From Shinella zoogloeoides (GTDB lineage Bacteria > Pseudomonadota > Alphaproteobacteria > Rhizobiales > Rhizobiaceae), in the NCBI RefSeq assembly GCF_033705735.1, contig NZ_CP131130.1, positions 1,615,001 to 1,679,000 of the forward strand: a stretch of DNA of 64,000 nt, in the 5' to 3' direction. Positions 17,910 through 27,504 of this stretch are shown here, piece by piece; position 1 is the stretch's first letter; each line of letters begins with the position of its first letter. The notes under the pieces were generated by a model, which saw nothing but the letters and a program-made list of their open reading frames with translations, was not told the DNA's origin and searched no databases. Made by a program: the position numbers and the translations under genes.

Positions 17910-18692
17910 TTGGCCATCCACGACTTCATCGACGACACGGCACGCTCGGTCGCCTTCCTCTCGCGCGTGCCGGTGCCGCAGCGCCATTTCACCGGCCATG
18001 ACGGCCGCCTGTCGCGGGCCGTTCGCGCCTTTCCGCTGGCCGGCGTGCTGATCGCCCTGCCGGCGGCGGCCCTTGCCGCCGTGCTTTCCGCCATCCATGC
18101 TCCGCCCGCGCTGCTGGCCTTCGCCGCCCTCGCCCTACAGGTGCTCGTCACCGGCGCGCTGCATGAAGACGGGCTTTCCGACAGCGCCGACGGCATCGGC
18201 GGCGGGCGGGACCGCGACAGCGCGCTGGCGATCATGAAGGACAGCCGCGTCGGCTCCTACGGCGCCGTGGCGCTCATCCTCTCCTTCGGCCTGCGCTCTT
18301 CCGCCATCGCCGCGCTTGCGACGGTGCTCACGCCCTCCGGCCTCGGCATGGCGCTGCTTGCGGTCGCCGCCGCCAGCCGAACCGCCATGGTCTGGCACTG
18401 GTCGCTGCTGCCGCCCGCCCGCCGCGACGGCGTCGCCGCCTCCGTCGGCGAACCGGACGGCAGCGCCACCATCTTCGCGCTGGCAAGCGGCATCGCGATC
18501 GCCACGCTCCTCCTCCTGCCGCACGGCACGGTCCTCGCGCTGCTCCTCGCGCTCGCCGCCGCCGTCGCCGCCGTGCTGGTCTTCAACCGTATCACCGGCC
18601 GCAAGATCGGCGGACATACGGGCGACACGATCGGCGCGACCCAGCAGCTCGCGGAAATGTCAGTGCTCTTCGCCCTTGCCCTGGCGCTCTGA
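17910..18692 (+). CDS. cobS: Adenosylcobinamide-GDP ribazoletransferase CobS
   Basis: Membrane enzyme for the last joining step of cobalamin synthesis (adenosylcobinamide-GDP plus alpha-ribazole). About 260 residues and mostly hydrophobic. The metal-binding GALHEDGLSDSADGIGGGRDRDSALAIMKDSRVGSYG is intact. The chosen start is a TTG at 17910, eight bases after AGGAAGGAG, giving MAIHDFIDDTARSVAFLSRVP, which matches family N-termini. No ATG exists at the right place; the longer frame back to 17733 would run through the palindromic repeat. Confidence 0.9.
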   Translation: MAIHDFIDDTARSVAFLSRVPVPQRHFTGHDGRLSRAVRAFPLAGVLIALPAAALAAVLSAIHAPPALLAFAALALQVLVTGALHEDGLSDSADGIGGGRDRDSALAIMKDSRVGSYGAVALILSFGLRSSAIAALATVLTPSGLGMALLAVAAASRTAMVWHWSLLPPARRDGVAASVGEPDGSATIFALASGIAIATLLLLPHGTVLALLLALAAAVAAVLVFNRITGRKIGGHTGDTIGATQQLAEMSVLFALALAL

Positions 18693-18735
18693 GCCGCCGA
18701 TATAGAACCGAAACGCAACGAAGCCCGGAGCCGCG

Positions 18736-18930
18736 ATGGAATCGCCCTGCATCCTCGTCTGTTCGATCGATACGGAGACCGGCTATTGCCTCGGCTGCGG
18801 ACGCACGCGCGAGGAGATCGGCGCCTGGTCGCGCTACACCTCCGACGAGCGCCGAAGCCTGATGGCGACATTGCCGGCCCGACTCGCCGCGATGCCCCGG
18901 CAGGCCCCGATGACGGAGCGCAGCGCATGA
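18736..18930 (+). CDS. DUF1289 small Cys-rich protein
   Basis: 64-residue protein with the DUF1289 pattern SPCILVCSIDTETGYCLGCGRTREEI: four cysteines that could bind a metal. Function unknown. The stop overlaps the start of the following protease gene by four bases, a coupling that suggests shared expression. Confidence 0.85.
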   Translation: MESPCILVCSIDTETGYCLGCGRTREEIGAWSRYTSDERRSLMATLPARLAAMPRQAPMTERSA

Positions 18931-19625
18931 GGCTCTATATCCTTCTTGCCATCCTCGCCGGGGGCCTTGCGCTCCTCATCCTCAACCATGACGGCGGGCG
19001 CACGCTCGGCCTTGCCAACGACGATTTCGGCCGGCTCGTCTCGCTCTCCGCCATCGGCGCGATGCTCGCCGCCGGCATTCTGGCCGGCCGCCGGCAATGG
19101 GGCGAAAGCCTGCGGCAGGCGGCGATCTGGCTGGTGATCATCATGGCGCTGGCGACGGGCTATCTCTATCGCTTCGACCTGCAGGAGGTCGGCAACCGGC
19201 TGACCGCCGGCCTCATCCCCGGCCGCGCCGTGGTGACGACGAATGCCGAGGGCGAGCAGATCCTGGTCATCCACAAGGGCGTCTCCGGCCATTTCGAGGC
19301 GGATGTGAGCATCGACGGCATCCCCATGCGCATGCTGGTCGATACCGGCGCAAGCTCGGTGGTGCTCTCCTACGAGGACGCCATGCGCCTCGGCATCAAC
19401 CCGGACAACCTCGTCTTCTCCATCGACGTCTCCACCGCCAACGGCCGGGCGCTCGCCGCGCCCGTGACGCTGCGCCAGATCGCCATCGGCCCCATCCTGC
19501 GCGGCACGATCCGCGGCATGGTCACCGAACAGGGCCGGCTCGACCAGAGCCTCCTCGGCATGAGCTTCCTGGAAACCCTCGGCTCCATCGAGATCACCCG
19601 CGACGAGCTGCGGCTGAAGGACTGA
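18927..19625 (+). CDS. Retropepsin-like aspartic protease (TIGR02281 family)
   Basis: 232-residue membrane-anchored protein. Three hydrophobic segments lie in the first ~80 residues, followed by a periplasmic retropepsin domain. The active-site motif is MLVDTGASSVVLSYEDA (around residue 138). The closing hydrophobic-hydrophobic-Gly is in QSLLGMSFLETLG. A single Asp per chain implies a homodimer. Family members are clan AA proteases of unknown substrate. ATGA overlap with the upstream DUF1289 gene. Confidence 0.88.
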   Translation: MRLYILLAILAGGLALLILNHDGGRTLGLANDDFGRLVSLSAIGAMLAAGILAGRRQWGESLRQAAIWLVIIMALATGYLYRFDLQEVGNRLTAGLIPGRAVVTTNAEGEQILVIHKGVSGHFEADVSIDGIPMRMLVDTGASSVVLSYEDAMRLGINPDNLVFSIDVSTANGRALAAPVTLRQIAIGPILRGTIRGMVTEQGRLDQSLLGMSFLETLGSIEITRDELRLKD

Positions 19626-19646
19626 CGTTTCGCGACAGACGAAAAC

Positions 19647-19666
19647 GGGGCGGACCATGCCGCCCC
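19647..19666. terminator. Hairpin between the protease and VOC genes
   Basis: 7-bp GC stem (GGGGCGG / CCGCCCC) with a six-base loop, preceded by GAAAAC, between convergent genes. A modest terminator for either strand. Confidence 0.5.
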
Positions 19667-19677
19667 ATTCATTCGCC

Positions 19678-20055
19678 TCAGATCGGCTGCCCCACATCGA
19701 TGCGGTTGCCGTCCGGGTCCTCGAACACGAAGGCCCTGAGGCCGTAGCCCTTGTCCTGGAGGCGCTTGATGATCCTCAGGCCGTGGCGCTGGCACAGGGC
19801 ATGCAGCGCATCGGCATCGTCCACCATCAGATGGGCGACGTTGAAATTCGCCGCCTCGTGCGAGGGCTGCAGGGTGAGGTGCAGCTCCCCCGCATCGCGC
19901 TTCAGGATCATGAAGCCGACGGGATTTCCGTTCTCGAAGACTTTCGTGAAACCGAGAACGCGCGTGTAGAAGTCGTGGGCCTTGCCCATGTCCCTGACCG
20001 GCAGCATGGCCGCAATCCGTCCGAACCGGACACCGTGATCGGCGATGTCGTTCAT
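19678..20055 (-). CDS. VOC/glyoxalase-superfamily protein
   Basis: 125-residue protein with two beta-alpha-beta-beta-beta modules. It starts FGRIAAMLPVRDMGKAHDFYTRVLGFTKV and ends LRAFVFEDPDGNRIDVGQ, where the last Glu ligand of glyoxalases is replaced by Asp. It may be an enzyme or a resistance/binding protein; not decidable. Good Shine-Dalgarno (CGGAGG) before the ATG. Confidence 0.85.
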   Translation of the reverse strand: MNDIADHGVRFGRIAAMLPVRDMGKAHDFYTRVLGFTKVFENGNPVGFMILKRDAGELHLTLQPSHEAANFNVAHLMVDDADALHALCQRHGLRIIKRLQDKGYGLRAFVFEDPDGNRIDVGQPI

Positions 20056-20196
20056 CGCAGAACCTCCGTTTGCAACGACGCGACACCGTGCCGGACGGTG
20101 CCGGCGGAAGGTGTGCCCGTTGATGTTTGGGTCAGCAGGACGGTGCCCACGATGCCGAGACTAGCGCGGCCGGGACCGCAAGGAAATGGGGCGGTC

Positions 20197-20958
20197 TCAG
20201 TTCTTCAGCTTGTATCCGGTCTTGAAGATCCAGGCCGTGATCGACAGGCACGCGACGAGGAAGCCGAGCACGATCACGAGGCTGACGACGGGATTGACGT
20301 CGGCGATCTCGTAGAAGCTCCAGCGGAAGCCGGAGACGAGATAGAGCACCGGATTGAAGTGGCTGACGGTCTGCCAGAAGGGCGGCAGCATCTCGATGGA
20401 ATAGAAGCTGCCGCCGAGGAAGACGAGCGGCGGGACGATCAGCATCGGGAAGAGGTTGAGCTGCTCGAAGTCCTTCGCCCAGATGCCGATCATGAAGCCG
20501 AACAGCGAGAAGCTCACCGCCGTCAGCACGAAGAACAGCACCATCATGAAGGGATGCTTGATCGATATGTCGACGAAGAGCGAGGCTGTTATGAGGATGA
20601 TCGTGCCGACGATCAGCCCCTTGGTCGCCGCCGCCCCGACATAGCCGATGACGATCTCGATCATCGAGATCGGCGAAGAAAGGATCTCGTAGATCGTGCC
20701 GGTGAATTTCGGGAAATAGATGCCGAAGGAGCCGTTGCCGATACACTGGTTGAGCAGCGTCAGCATGATGAGGCCGGGCGCGATGAAGGCGCCGTAGGAA
20801 ACGCCCCCCACCTCCTGCATGCGCGAGCCGATGGCCGCTCCGAAGACGATGAAATAGAGCGAGGTGGTGATGACCGGCGACACGACGCTCTGCAGCAGCG
20901 TGCGGCGCGTGCGCGCCATCTCGAATGCGTAGATGGACCTGATGGCTTCGAAGTTCAT
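20197..20958 (-). CDS. ABC-2 type exporter permease (NodJ/YadH-like)
   Basis: 253-residue inner-membrane protein with six hydrophobic segments and the ABC-2 signature around [36 protein letters not shown] near the C-terminus. It is translated from an ATG overlapping the ATPase stop (ATGA), so the two make one exporter. Relatives move lipid-linked glycans, drugs or Nod factors; the substrate is unknown. The start at 20958 is set by this overlap. Confidence 0.9.
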   Translation of the reverse strand: MNFEAIRSIYAFEMARTRRTLLQSVVSPVITTSLYFIVFGAAIGSRMQEVGGVSYGAFIAPGLIMLTLLNQCIGNGSFGIYFPKFTGTIYEILSSPISMIEIVIGYVGAAATKGLIVGTIILITASLFVDISIKHPFMMVLFFVLTAVSFSLFGFMIGIWAKDFEQLNLFPMLIVPPLVFLGGSFYSIEMLPPFWQTVSHFNPVLYLVSGFRWSFYEIADVNPVVSLVIVLGFLVACLSITAWIFKTGYKLKN

Positions 20959-21881
20959 GCGCCGGCTCCCACCAGTTCCACGAAAATGTCCTCCAGCGAG
21001 CTCTGCTCGGTGGAAATGTCCTTCACCCGCAGGCCGCATTGCGAGAGGGCGGTGATCAGCGAGGAGATGCCGGTGCGCTCGCCGGTGGAATCGAATTCGT
21101 AGACGAGGCGCGCGCCCTCGCCCGAAAGCGTCAGCCCGTAGGCCGACAGCGCATCGGGAATTGCGGCGATCGGCTCGGCGAGCTCGACGGTCATCTGCTT
21201 GCGCCCAAGCTTGGCCATCAGCGCCTTCTTGTCCTCCACCAACAGAATCTGGCCGTGGTTGATGACGCCGATGCGGTCCGCGATCTCCTCGGCCTCCTCG
21301 ATATAGTGCGTCGTCAGGATGATCGTGACGCCGGCGGCGCGCAGGCGCTCGACGAGCTGCCACATGTCCTTGCGCAGCGACACGTCCACGCCCGCCGTCG
21401 GCTCGTCAAGGAACAGCACCTTCGGCTCGTAGGAGAGCGCCTTGGCGATCAGCACGCGCCGCCGCATGCCGCCGGAAAGGTGACGCAGCATCGTGTCCTT
21501 CTTGTCGAAAAGCGAAAGGTCCTTGAGGATACGCTCGATCAGCGCCGGATCCGGCTTGCGCCCGTGCAGGCCGCGCGAGAAGGCCACCGTGTTCCACACC
21601 GTCTCGAAGGCGTCGAGCGTCAGCTCCTGCGGCACCAGGCCGATGATGGAGCGCGTCTCCCGATAGTCGCGCAGAATGTCGTGGCCCGCAACGGTCACGC
21701 TGCCGCCACTCGGCGTGACGATACCGCAGATGATCGAGATCATCGTGGTCTTGCCGGCGCCGTTCGGCCCGAGCAGCGCGAGAATCTCGCCCTCCTCGAT
21801 GTCGAGATCGACGCCCTTCAGCGCCTGGAACCCCGAAGCATAGCTCTTGGTAAGGTTGCGAATGGAAACGATGGGCGCCAT
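20955..21881 (-). CDS. ABC transporter ATP-binding protein (ABC-2 exporter, NodI/YadG-like)
   Basis: 308-residue ATPase. Walker A is GPNGAGKTT, the signature [15 protein letters not shown], and Walker [15 protein letters not shown], followed by the switch His ([18 protein letters not shown]). A ~75-residue C-terminal extension follows. It energises the permease next to it. The start at 21881 gives [14 protein letters not shown]; an ATG at 21908 is also in frame and neither has a good Shine-Dalgarno. Confidence 0.92.
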   Translation of the reverse strand: MAPIVSIRNLTKSYASGFQALKGVDLDIEEGEILALLGPNGAGKTTMISIICGIVTPSGGSVTVAGHDILRDYRETRSIIGLVPQELTLDAFETVWNTVAFSRGLHGRKPDPALIERILKDLSLFDKKDTMLRHLSGGMRRRVLIAKALSYEPKVLFLDEPTAGVDVSLRKDMWQLVERLRAAGVTIILTTHYIEEAEEIADRIGVINHGQILLVEDKKALMAKLGRKQMTVELAEPIAAIPDALSAYGLTLSGEGARLVYEFDSTGERTGISSLITALSQCGLRVKDISTEQSSLEDIFVELVGAGA

Positions 21882-22298
21882 GGGAGGGTCCGGAAAGAGG
21901 AAATTCATGCGGAAGGACACCCTATATGGCGTGTTCCTCCTCAATTTTCACCCGTGCCGCGGAAAAAATTCGCCCCGCCCGGCTCTCGCAAAATCTTCAT
22001 GCGACGGGACAGCGCCTGTCATCAAACCGTGACCGATTTCAGGGAAGCTCTCATCGAGGCCGAAGGGAACGGTTTGCACCCCCGCTCACCCCATCGCTCC
22101 CCTGCCTGCGCAGCGGCCTTGCTCCCATACCCTGCGGGAGCCTCCGGCGGCCCCATCCGCCCGCTTCCTTACGGAAGCCCGCATGCATCCTCGCCGGACG
22201 CCCCGGCGCGGGTGGTGGAATGTGACAGTTCCGGGCAGCCGCCCCTCCGCGTGCCTGCCACCCCTTTCGACCGGCGTCCCGCCGGTCTTTTTTTGCCT
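21882..22298. other. Gene-free region ending in a plus-strand terminator
   Basis: About 417 bases between two minus-strand genes. There is no credible coding frame. The right half is rich in short hairpins (for example GCTTCC-TTAC-GGAAGC near 22160) and ends in a strong plus-strand terminator, although no plus-strand gene precedes it. It may encode a small RNA. Confidence 0.4.
22269..22294 (+). terminator. Orphan rho-independent terminator
   Basis: 7-bp stem GACCGGC / GCCGGTC with loop GTCCC, followed by seven T residues. It works only on the plus strand. Both flanking genes lie on the minus strand, so it implies an unannotated plus-strand transcript. Confidence 0.75.
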
Positions 22299-23075
22299 TC
22301 AATCCGGCTCCAGCAGCGCGGATATCTCCATGGACATGGCATCCGCCGCGCGACGGGCAGCCTCTCGCCGGTCCAGCCAGACGTCCTTCGCCTTGCCGAT
22401 ATAGCCGTCCCGCGCAAGGAGCAGCGTCCCAGCTTCGCCTGCGGCCATCAGCGGCGCGGCCCAGGCGGCAGCCACGTCCTTGGCGACGAAATCGCCGAGG
22501 GCCGCGGTCCGCCACATCCGGGCAAAGGTCAGCAGCACATTGCGTTCATCGCCTTCAAGGCTCGCCAGAAGCGCGGGGAGCGCCTCACGCATCGCCCGGC
22601 GCACATGTTTCGCCGGGATTTCCGGCAGATGCGTCCGCGCATCCGGCCCGAGGAGCGTCATCGCCTCCCGGCGCGCCTGCGCCAGCACCAGCGTATTCTC
22701 CGCATCGCATGACGGTCCGGGAAGAACCCCGGTCTCGAATGCATCGCGCAGCCATTCGCCGTAAAGGAATTCGACCCGCGCCGGAAAGGCCGGACTTGCG
22801 AGATCCGCCTTCACGAAAATCATCACCTCAAGGCATCGGGGTCCGCCCGGCGGGGCCGGATGCGGACCCGACAGGGCAAGCAGCGCCGCAAGAAGCGCCC
22901 GCCGCTCCCCCTCTGTCATGCGCCGCTCGATGACGGCGATCAGATCGACATCGCTTTGCGGCCGCAATCCGCCGGAAACCGCCGAACCATGGAGGTAGAC
23001 GGCCAGGAGGGCGTCGCCGAGCACGTCGCGCAACGCATCGCACGCCGCCCTCGCCTGTTTCAGCCCGTCGGCCAT
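22299..23075 (-). CDS. ANT(3'')/AadA-like aminoglycoside nucleotidyltransferase
   Basis: 258-residue protein. The nucleotidyltransferase motif VYLHGSAVSGGLRPQSDVDLIAVIERRM lies at about residues 25-52. A helical C-terminal domain has PEIPAKHVRRAMREALPALLASLEGDERNVLLTFARMW, as in streptomycin/spectinomycin adenylyltransferases. The two DxD carboxylates are present. Whether it confers resistance is not known; chromosomal relatives may act on other substrates. It starts six bases after the extensin-like gene stop, so the two form one transcription unit. Confidence 0.82.
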   Translation of the reverse strand: MADGLKQARAACDALRDVLGDALLAVYLHGSAVSGGLRPQSDVDLIAVIERRMTEGERRALLAALLALSGPHPAPPGGPRCLEVMIFVKADLASPAFPARVEFLYGEWLRDAFETGVLPGPSCDAENTLVLAQARREAMTLLGPDARTHLPEIPAKHVRRAMREALPALLASLEGDERNVLLTFARMWRTAALGDFVAKDVAAAWAAPLMAAGEAGTLLLARDGYIGKAKDVWLDRREAARRAADAMSMEISALLEPD

Positions 23076-23080
23076 CACGC

Positions 23081-24247
23081 TCACAGGCTGCAATGCCGGT
23101 AGCCCGATTTGCGCGCGCGCAGGTCGAAGTGGAAATGGTCCTTGTGGAAGCGGTCGCTGCCGGGACCGAGCACGGTCGAGAAATACTTGCAGCTGTCGCC
23201 ACGCACCGATTTCAGAAGCCCCTTCTCGCGGAAGGCGAAGAAGCCCTTCTTCTCGATGGCGATGGCCTTGCCGGAGGTCAGCACGATCTTGCCGACGTCG
23301 ATGGCATTGCCCTTGGCATGTTCCGACATCGCCGCGCCGCGCTGCGAATTCATGGTGCGGCAGGAATAGGACGACATCTGGTGGATGGCCGAGACGCCGG
23401 AGAGGTAACGCATGCGCGTGGAGGGCACGAGCTCCTGCTTCACCCAACGCGCGAAGGCCTCGGTGATCTGGCAGTTGACCTGCGCCGCGGGCTTGATCTG
23501 GATGCCGCCGGAAAGGCCGGAAAGCTCCACCGGCCACTCGATGCCGCAGGAGCGGCCGCGGGAGATGCGCGGCACGTCGCGGAATTTCACGCCGAGCTTC
23601 TGCAGCCGCTGCCGACAGGCCCGTTCGGAGGCCGGCATGCCGCCCATCGCTTCGGGCATCTGCATCGGGTTGCTCATCCGCGGCAGGAAGGCGACCTGCT
23701 CGCCGTCGCTCGCCTGCCGCCGGCGCGTCGCCGCCTTGTCCGGCACCCGGAGATAACCGTCTCCTTCGCCGCCGAGTTCCGCACTCCCGTCCGACATCGG
23801 GATCGACGCCGGCTCACCGACCTGCCGCGGCATATCCGTGCCGACACCGTCGACCACGACCTGGCTGGCATTGCCCTCGGCAATCTCGTTCGCCTGCGCC
23901 TCGGCCAGCCCCTCGACGCGCCCGACGCCGAGCCCTTCGTCCATGTTGACGCCGCCTTCGGGAACGGTGAGCACGCCGGAAGAGGCCTGCACCGGCTGCG
24001 TGACGCCCATCGCCTCGTCGCTGTCGATCATCGGCAGGCGCTTCTTCTGCCGCGCCGGCACGGCCATCGCGGTCTCGACCGGCTCGCCGCCCGTATCGCC
24101 CATGTCCATGACAGGCGTGACCGCGCTGACGCCCGCACCGTCGATATCGTCAGGCGGCGTCATGCCGCCGGAACAGGCGGCCAGCATCGCCGGGATCAAC
24201 AGGAGCCCGAGCGGCCTTCGAAGACGAGAAACAAACGCAATACTCAT
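23081..24247 (-). CDS. Extensin-like C-terminal domain lipoprotein
   Basis: 388-residue predicted lipoprotein with a lipobox LLLIPAMLAAC near residue 25. A long acidic, probably disordered region follows. The C-terminal extensin-like domain (last ~170 residues) has a CGIEWPVELSGL start, SEHAKGNAIDVG and HKDHFHFD. The paired His/Asp motifs resemble DD-peptidase-like zinc hydrolases, so a cell-wall role is likely. The ATG at 24247 places the signal peptide correctly. It leads a two-gene unit with the ANT(3'')-like gene. Confidence 0.85.
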   Translation of the reverse strand: MSIAFVSRLRRPLGLLLIPAMLAACSGGMTPPDDIDGAGVSAVTPVMDMGDTGGEPVETAMAVPARQKKRLPMIDSDEAMGVTQPVQASSGVLTVPEGGVNMDEGLGVGRVEGLAEAQANEIAEGNASQVVVDGVGTDMPRQVGEPASIPMSDGSAELGGEGDGYLRVPDKAATRRRQASDGEQVAFLPRMSNPMQMPEAMGGMPASERACRQRLQKLGVKFRDVPRISRGRSCGIEWPVELSGLSGGIQIKPAAQVNCQITEAFARWVKQELVPSTRMRYLSGVSAIHQMSSYSCRTMNSQRGAAMSEHAKGNAIDVGKIVLTSGKAIAIEKKGFFAFREKGLLKSVRGDSCKYFSTVLGPGSDRFHKDHFHFDLRARKSGYRHCSL

Positions 24248-24442
24248 GGTCACATCCGCCCGGCGCCCGCCTCCGCCCGTTGCGGATTCCCGGTTGCACA
24301 CAGTTCTGTCCGGCGATGGTGCAGGCCGCTTTTGTCCGCATTCGGACGAGACGGGCCTGAAAGCCGGACGGCAGGCCGACTTGCCTGCTTTCCCTTGGGA
24401 TTTTGTCGCAACAGGGTAAACGAAGCGTTCCCGGCGGAAACG

Positions 24443-24469
24443 AAAAACCCCGGCGCGGGGGCGCCGGGG
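24443..24469 (-). terminator. Terminator of the chemoreceptor gene
   Basis: On the minus strand: 9-bp stem CCCCGGCGC / GCGCCGGGG with a four-base loop, then TTTTT. It sits 28 bases past the stop of the chemoreceptor gene. Confidence 0.85.
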
Positions 24470-24496
24470 CAAGGCATTCCGGAGATGGTCTTCTGA

Positions 24497-26317
24497 TTAT
24501 GCCGCGCGGCGCCGGTGGTCCGCCGCTCCGGCTGCATCCAGCCGGAAATTCCCGAGCAGCGCTTTCAGCTGCTCGCTTTCGCGGGTCAGCGTCTGGCCGG
24601 CGGCATTGGTCTCCTCGACCATGGCGGCGTTCTGCTGCGTCATCTGGTCCATCTGGTTGACCGCCGTGTTCACCTCGGCAAGGCCCGTCGCCTGCTCGCG
24701 GGCGGAGGTGGCGATAGAGGTCACCTGATCGTTCACCCGGTTGACGAGGGTCTCGATCTCGGTGAGAGCATCGCCCGTCGAGCGCACCAGCGCCACGCCG
24801 TTGCCGACTTCGGCGGCCGAATTGCCGATCAGCCCCTTGATCTCCTTGGCGGCATTGGCCGAGCGCTGGGCAAGCTCGCGCACCTCCTGTGCCACGACCG
24901 CAAAGCCCCGCCCCGCCTCGCCCGCCCGCGCCGCCTCGACGCCGGCATTGAGGGCAAGCAGGTTGGTCTGGAAGGCGATCTCGTCGATCACGCCGATGAT
25001 CTGGCCGATGCGGTTGGAGGCATCCTCGATGCGGCTCATGGCGGTGACGGCGTCGCGCACGATGGCGCCCGACCGGCCGGCCGACTGCTTGGTCTCGACC
25101 ACCATGCGGCTCGCCTCCGCCGCGCGGTCGGAGGCGTTGCGCACCGTCGCCGTGATCTCGTCGAGCGCCGCGGCAGTCTCCTCGAGCGAGGCCGCCTGCT
25201 GCTCGGTGCGATGCGATAGGTTGTTGGCCGCCTCGGCAATGCCCGATGCGCTGCCATGCACGATGTCGGTGGACCGGGCGATGGCATGGACGACGCCGGA
25301 AAGCGCGTCCACCGCGCTGTTGAAATCGTCGCGCAGCTTGGCATATTCCGGCGCGATCGCAGAGATGGAGACCGTCAGGTCGCCGCCCGCCAGCCGTTCC
25401 AGCGCCTCTCCGACGGTCTGCATGGCATCCGACTGGCTCTGGCTGACGGCGCGCTGGCGGCGCTCGCCGTCCGAGCGCTCGGCATCGAGGCGGGCCTGCT
25501 GCTCGCCCTCACGGACACGCAGCTCCGCCCGCTCGGCGACCGACTGGCGCAGGATCGAGACCACCTTCGCCATCTCGCCGATCTCGTCCTTGCGGTCGGT
25601 CTCCGGTACTGCGCCGGAAACGTCCTCCTCGGCGATGGCCTGCATGGTCGCCTTGAGGCGCACGATGGGGCCGGTCACGCTCTTCACGATAGCATAGGCG
25701 GCAAGGATGATGACGAGGCCGCCGGCGGCGAGGATCACCGCCATGCCGATGGCGTTGCGGCGGAACAGGGCGGCGAGGTCGTCCGCATAGACGCCCGTGC
25801 CGACGACCCAGCCCCAGGGCGCGAAGCCCGCGACATGCGAATATTTCAGCACCGGCTCCTCGAAGCCGGGCTTCGGCCAGTAGTAATCGACGAAATCCTG
25901 CCCGGTCGGGCTCGCCTTCACGGCCTTCACGAATTCGGTGAAGATGTGCTTGCCCGTCGGGTCGGCCATGCCCGACTGGTCGGTGCCGTCGAGCGCCGGC
26001 TTGATCGGGTGCATGACGATCACGGCATTCATGTCGTTGATCCAGAAATAGCCGCTGTCCTCGTAGCGCAGCGCCCGCACGGCGTCCTTTGCCCGCGTCT
26101 GCGCCTCCTCGCGGGTCAGCGTGCCGGCAATCTCCAGCTCGTGGTAATGCTTGAAGAGCGTCAGCATGCTCTCGTCCATCGCCGCGAGCTTCGACTTGCG
26201 CTCGGCGACCATCGCCTCCTGGTAATGGTAGAGGCTGTAGACGAGCGCGACGGCGAAGATGGTCAGGGCAAGGCCCACAAGCAACGACAGGCGCGTGGAT
26301 ATTCTGTAATTCTTCAC
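24497..26317 (-). CDS. Methyl-accepting chemotaxis protein with single Cache sensor
   Basis: 606-residue chemoreceptor. Membrane helix 1 lies at ~10-30. An sCache_2 periplasmic sensor follows at ~32-185, with [21 protein letters not shown] and [16 protein letters not shown]. Then come membrane helix 2 at ~190-212, HAMP, and a signalling coiled coil with [40 protein letters not shown]. sCache_2 receptors often sense small organic acids. The start is a GTG at 26317 with GAGGAG six bases upstream; the frame extends 30 codons further to an ATG at 26407 without support. No CheR-binding pentapeptide is seen at the C-terminus. Confidence 0.92.
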   Translation of the reverse strand: MKNYRISTRLSLLVGLALTIFAVALVYSLYHYQEAMVAERKSKLAAMDESMLTLFKHYHELEIAGTLTREEAQTRAKDAVRALRYEDSGYFWINDMNAVIVMHPIKPALDGTDQSGMADPTGKHIFTEFVKAVKASPTGQDFVDYYWPKPGFEEPVLKYSHVAGFAPWGWVVGTGVYADDLAALFRRNAIGMAVILAAGGLVIILAAYAIVKSVTGPIVRLKATMQAIAEEDVSGAVPETDRKDEIGEMAKVVSILRQSVAERAELRVREGEQQARLDAERSDGERRQRAVSQSQSDAMQTVGEALERLAGGDLTVSISAIAPEYAKLRDDFNSAVDALSGVVHAIARSTDIVHGSASGIAEAANNLSHRTEQQAASLEETAAALDEITATVRNASDRAAEASRMVVETKQSAGRSGAIVRDAVTAMSRIEDASNRIGQIIGVIDEIAFQTNLLALNAGVEAARAGEAGRGFAVVAQEVRELAQRSANAAKEIKGLIGNSAAEVGNGVALVRSTGDALTEIETLVNRVNDQVTSIATSAREQATGLAEVNTAVNQMDQMTQQNAAMVEETNAAGQTLTRESEQLKALLGNFRLDAAGAADHRRRAA

Positions 26318-26506
26318 CGGGCTCTCCTCGACTTCGGCAGGCGCAATACGCCTTGTCGACGAAGCTGCGGGAAACCCTTTAAAATGATCTAAAATTGCAA
26401 TCGTCAATTTTTAGAGGTTGAAAATACTCGAAAATGCGCCTGCCCTTCCCCCTTTCTCCATGGCCCGCATTCGGCTAGACCTGAAGGAAAGTTGGAGAGG
26501 CCCCGC

Positions 26507-26893
26507 ATGACCGATACGAAAATGCCGAACGGACAGCTCACCCTTCGCACGCTCGCCATGCCGGGCGATGCCAATGCCGCAGGCGACATCTTCGGCGGCT
26601 GGGTCATGGCGCAGATGGACCTTGCCTCGGGCATCCGCGCCGCCGAGCGGGCGCGCGGCCGCGTCGTCACCGCCGCCGTCAAGGAAATGGCCTTCGAACT
26701 GCCGGTGAAGATCGGCGACACGCTCAGCATCTATACCGACATCGCCCGCGTCGGCAGAACCTCGATCACGCTGGCAGTGGAGGCCTGGGCGCAGCGCTAT
26801 CTCACCACGACGCTGGAAAAAGTGACGGGCGCCACCTTCGTCATGGTGGCGCTCGACCAGCAGGGCCACCCGACGCCCGTACCCGTCGAATAG
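26507..26893 (+). CDS. Acyl-CoA thioesterase (YciA-like hot-dog)
   Basis: 128-residue single hot-dog domain enzyme expected to hydrolyse acyl-CoA. Family features are LRTLAMPGDANAAGDIFGGWVMAQMDLASG (catalytic Asp in the FGGWVMAQMD helix) and VVTAAVKEMAFELPVKIGD. ATG at 26507 with GGAGAGG six bases upstream. The following membrane-protein gene starts 15 bases later and is probably co-transcribed. Confidence 0.92.
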   Translation: MTDTKMPNGQLTLRTLAMPGDANAAGDIFGGWVMAQMDLASGIRAAERARGRVVTAAVKEMAFELPVKIGDTLSIYTDIARVGRTSITLAVEAWAQRYLTTTLEKVTGATFVMVALDQQGHPTPVPVE

Positions 26894-26908
26894 AAGGTGG
26901 AGGGCGCC

Positions 26909-27499
26909 ATGGAGCATGTCCAGCACGATCCCGCGCTCTTCGGCCATGTTCGCGTCGTCATCGGCATGGTGGTCAGCCTCAGCGTCGCGCGCATCCTCAC
27001 CGGCGTCGCGCTCTTCGTCCAGCACCCCGGCAAGGTGAAGGCCTATCCGGTCCATCTGGCCTGGGCGGGCTTCCTGCTGCTGTTCCTCCTGCATTTCTGG
27101 TGGTGGGAGTTCCGCCTGCAGGCGCTGGCGACCATCGGCTTCGGCGTCTATCTCTTCCTGATCAGCTATTGCTGCCTGTTCTTCCTGCTCGCCGTCTTCC
27201 TGTTCCCGACCACGCTCGACGACTATGCCGGCTATGAGGACTATTTCTATTCGCGACGCAAATGGTTCTTCGGCGCCTTCGCGCTCGTCTTCGCGGTGGA
27301 TCTCCTGGACACGGCGTTGAAGGGAAAGGCCTATTTCGGCTCCTTCGGCTACGAATATCCGGCACGCAACGCCGTCTTCATCGTGCTGTGCCTTCTGGCG
27401 GCGTGGACGGCGAGCCGCCGCTACCACACCACCTTCGTCAGCCTCGGCATCCTCTACCAGCTCAGCTGGATCTTCCGCGCCTTCGACATGCTTGAGTAA
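26909..27499 (+). CDS. Conserved hypothetical membrane protein
   Basis: 196-residue protein with about six hydrophobic helices. Notable runs are VVIGMVVSLSVARILTGVALFV, FLLLFLLHFWWWEFRL and YEDYFYSRRKWFFGAFA. I do not recognise a functional family. ATG at 26909 has GGAGG five bases upstream. It probably shares a transcript with the thioesterase and is convergent with the DUF486 gene, from which it is separated by five bases. Confidence 0.75.
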   Translation: MEHVQHDPALFGHVRVVIGMVVSLSVARILTGVALFVQHPGKVKAYPVHLAWAGFLLLFLLHFWWWEFRLQALATIGFGVYLFLISYCCLFFLLAVFLFPTTLDDYAGYEDYFYSRRKWFFGAFALVFAVDLLDTALKGKAYFGSFGYEYPARNAVFIVLCLLAAWTASRRYHTTFVSLGILYQLSWIFRAFDMLE

Positions 27500-27504
27500 G
27501 CCGC

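Noticed and set aside
22100..22200. Possible SRP (4.5S) RNA suggested by a GGAAGC-containing hairpin on the minus strand
   Set aside because: The conserved SRP domain IV sequence is not present; it is a simple GCTTCC-GTAA-GGAAGC hairpin.
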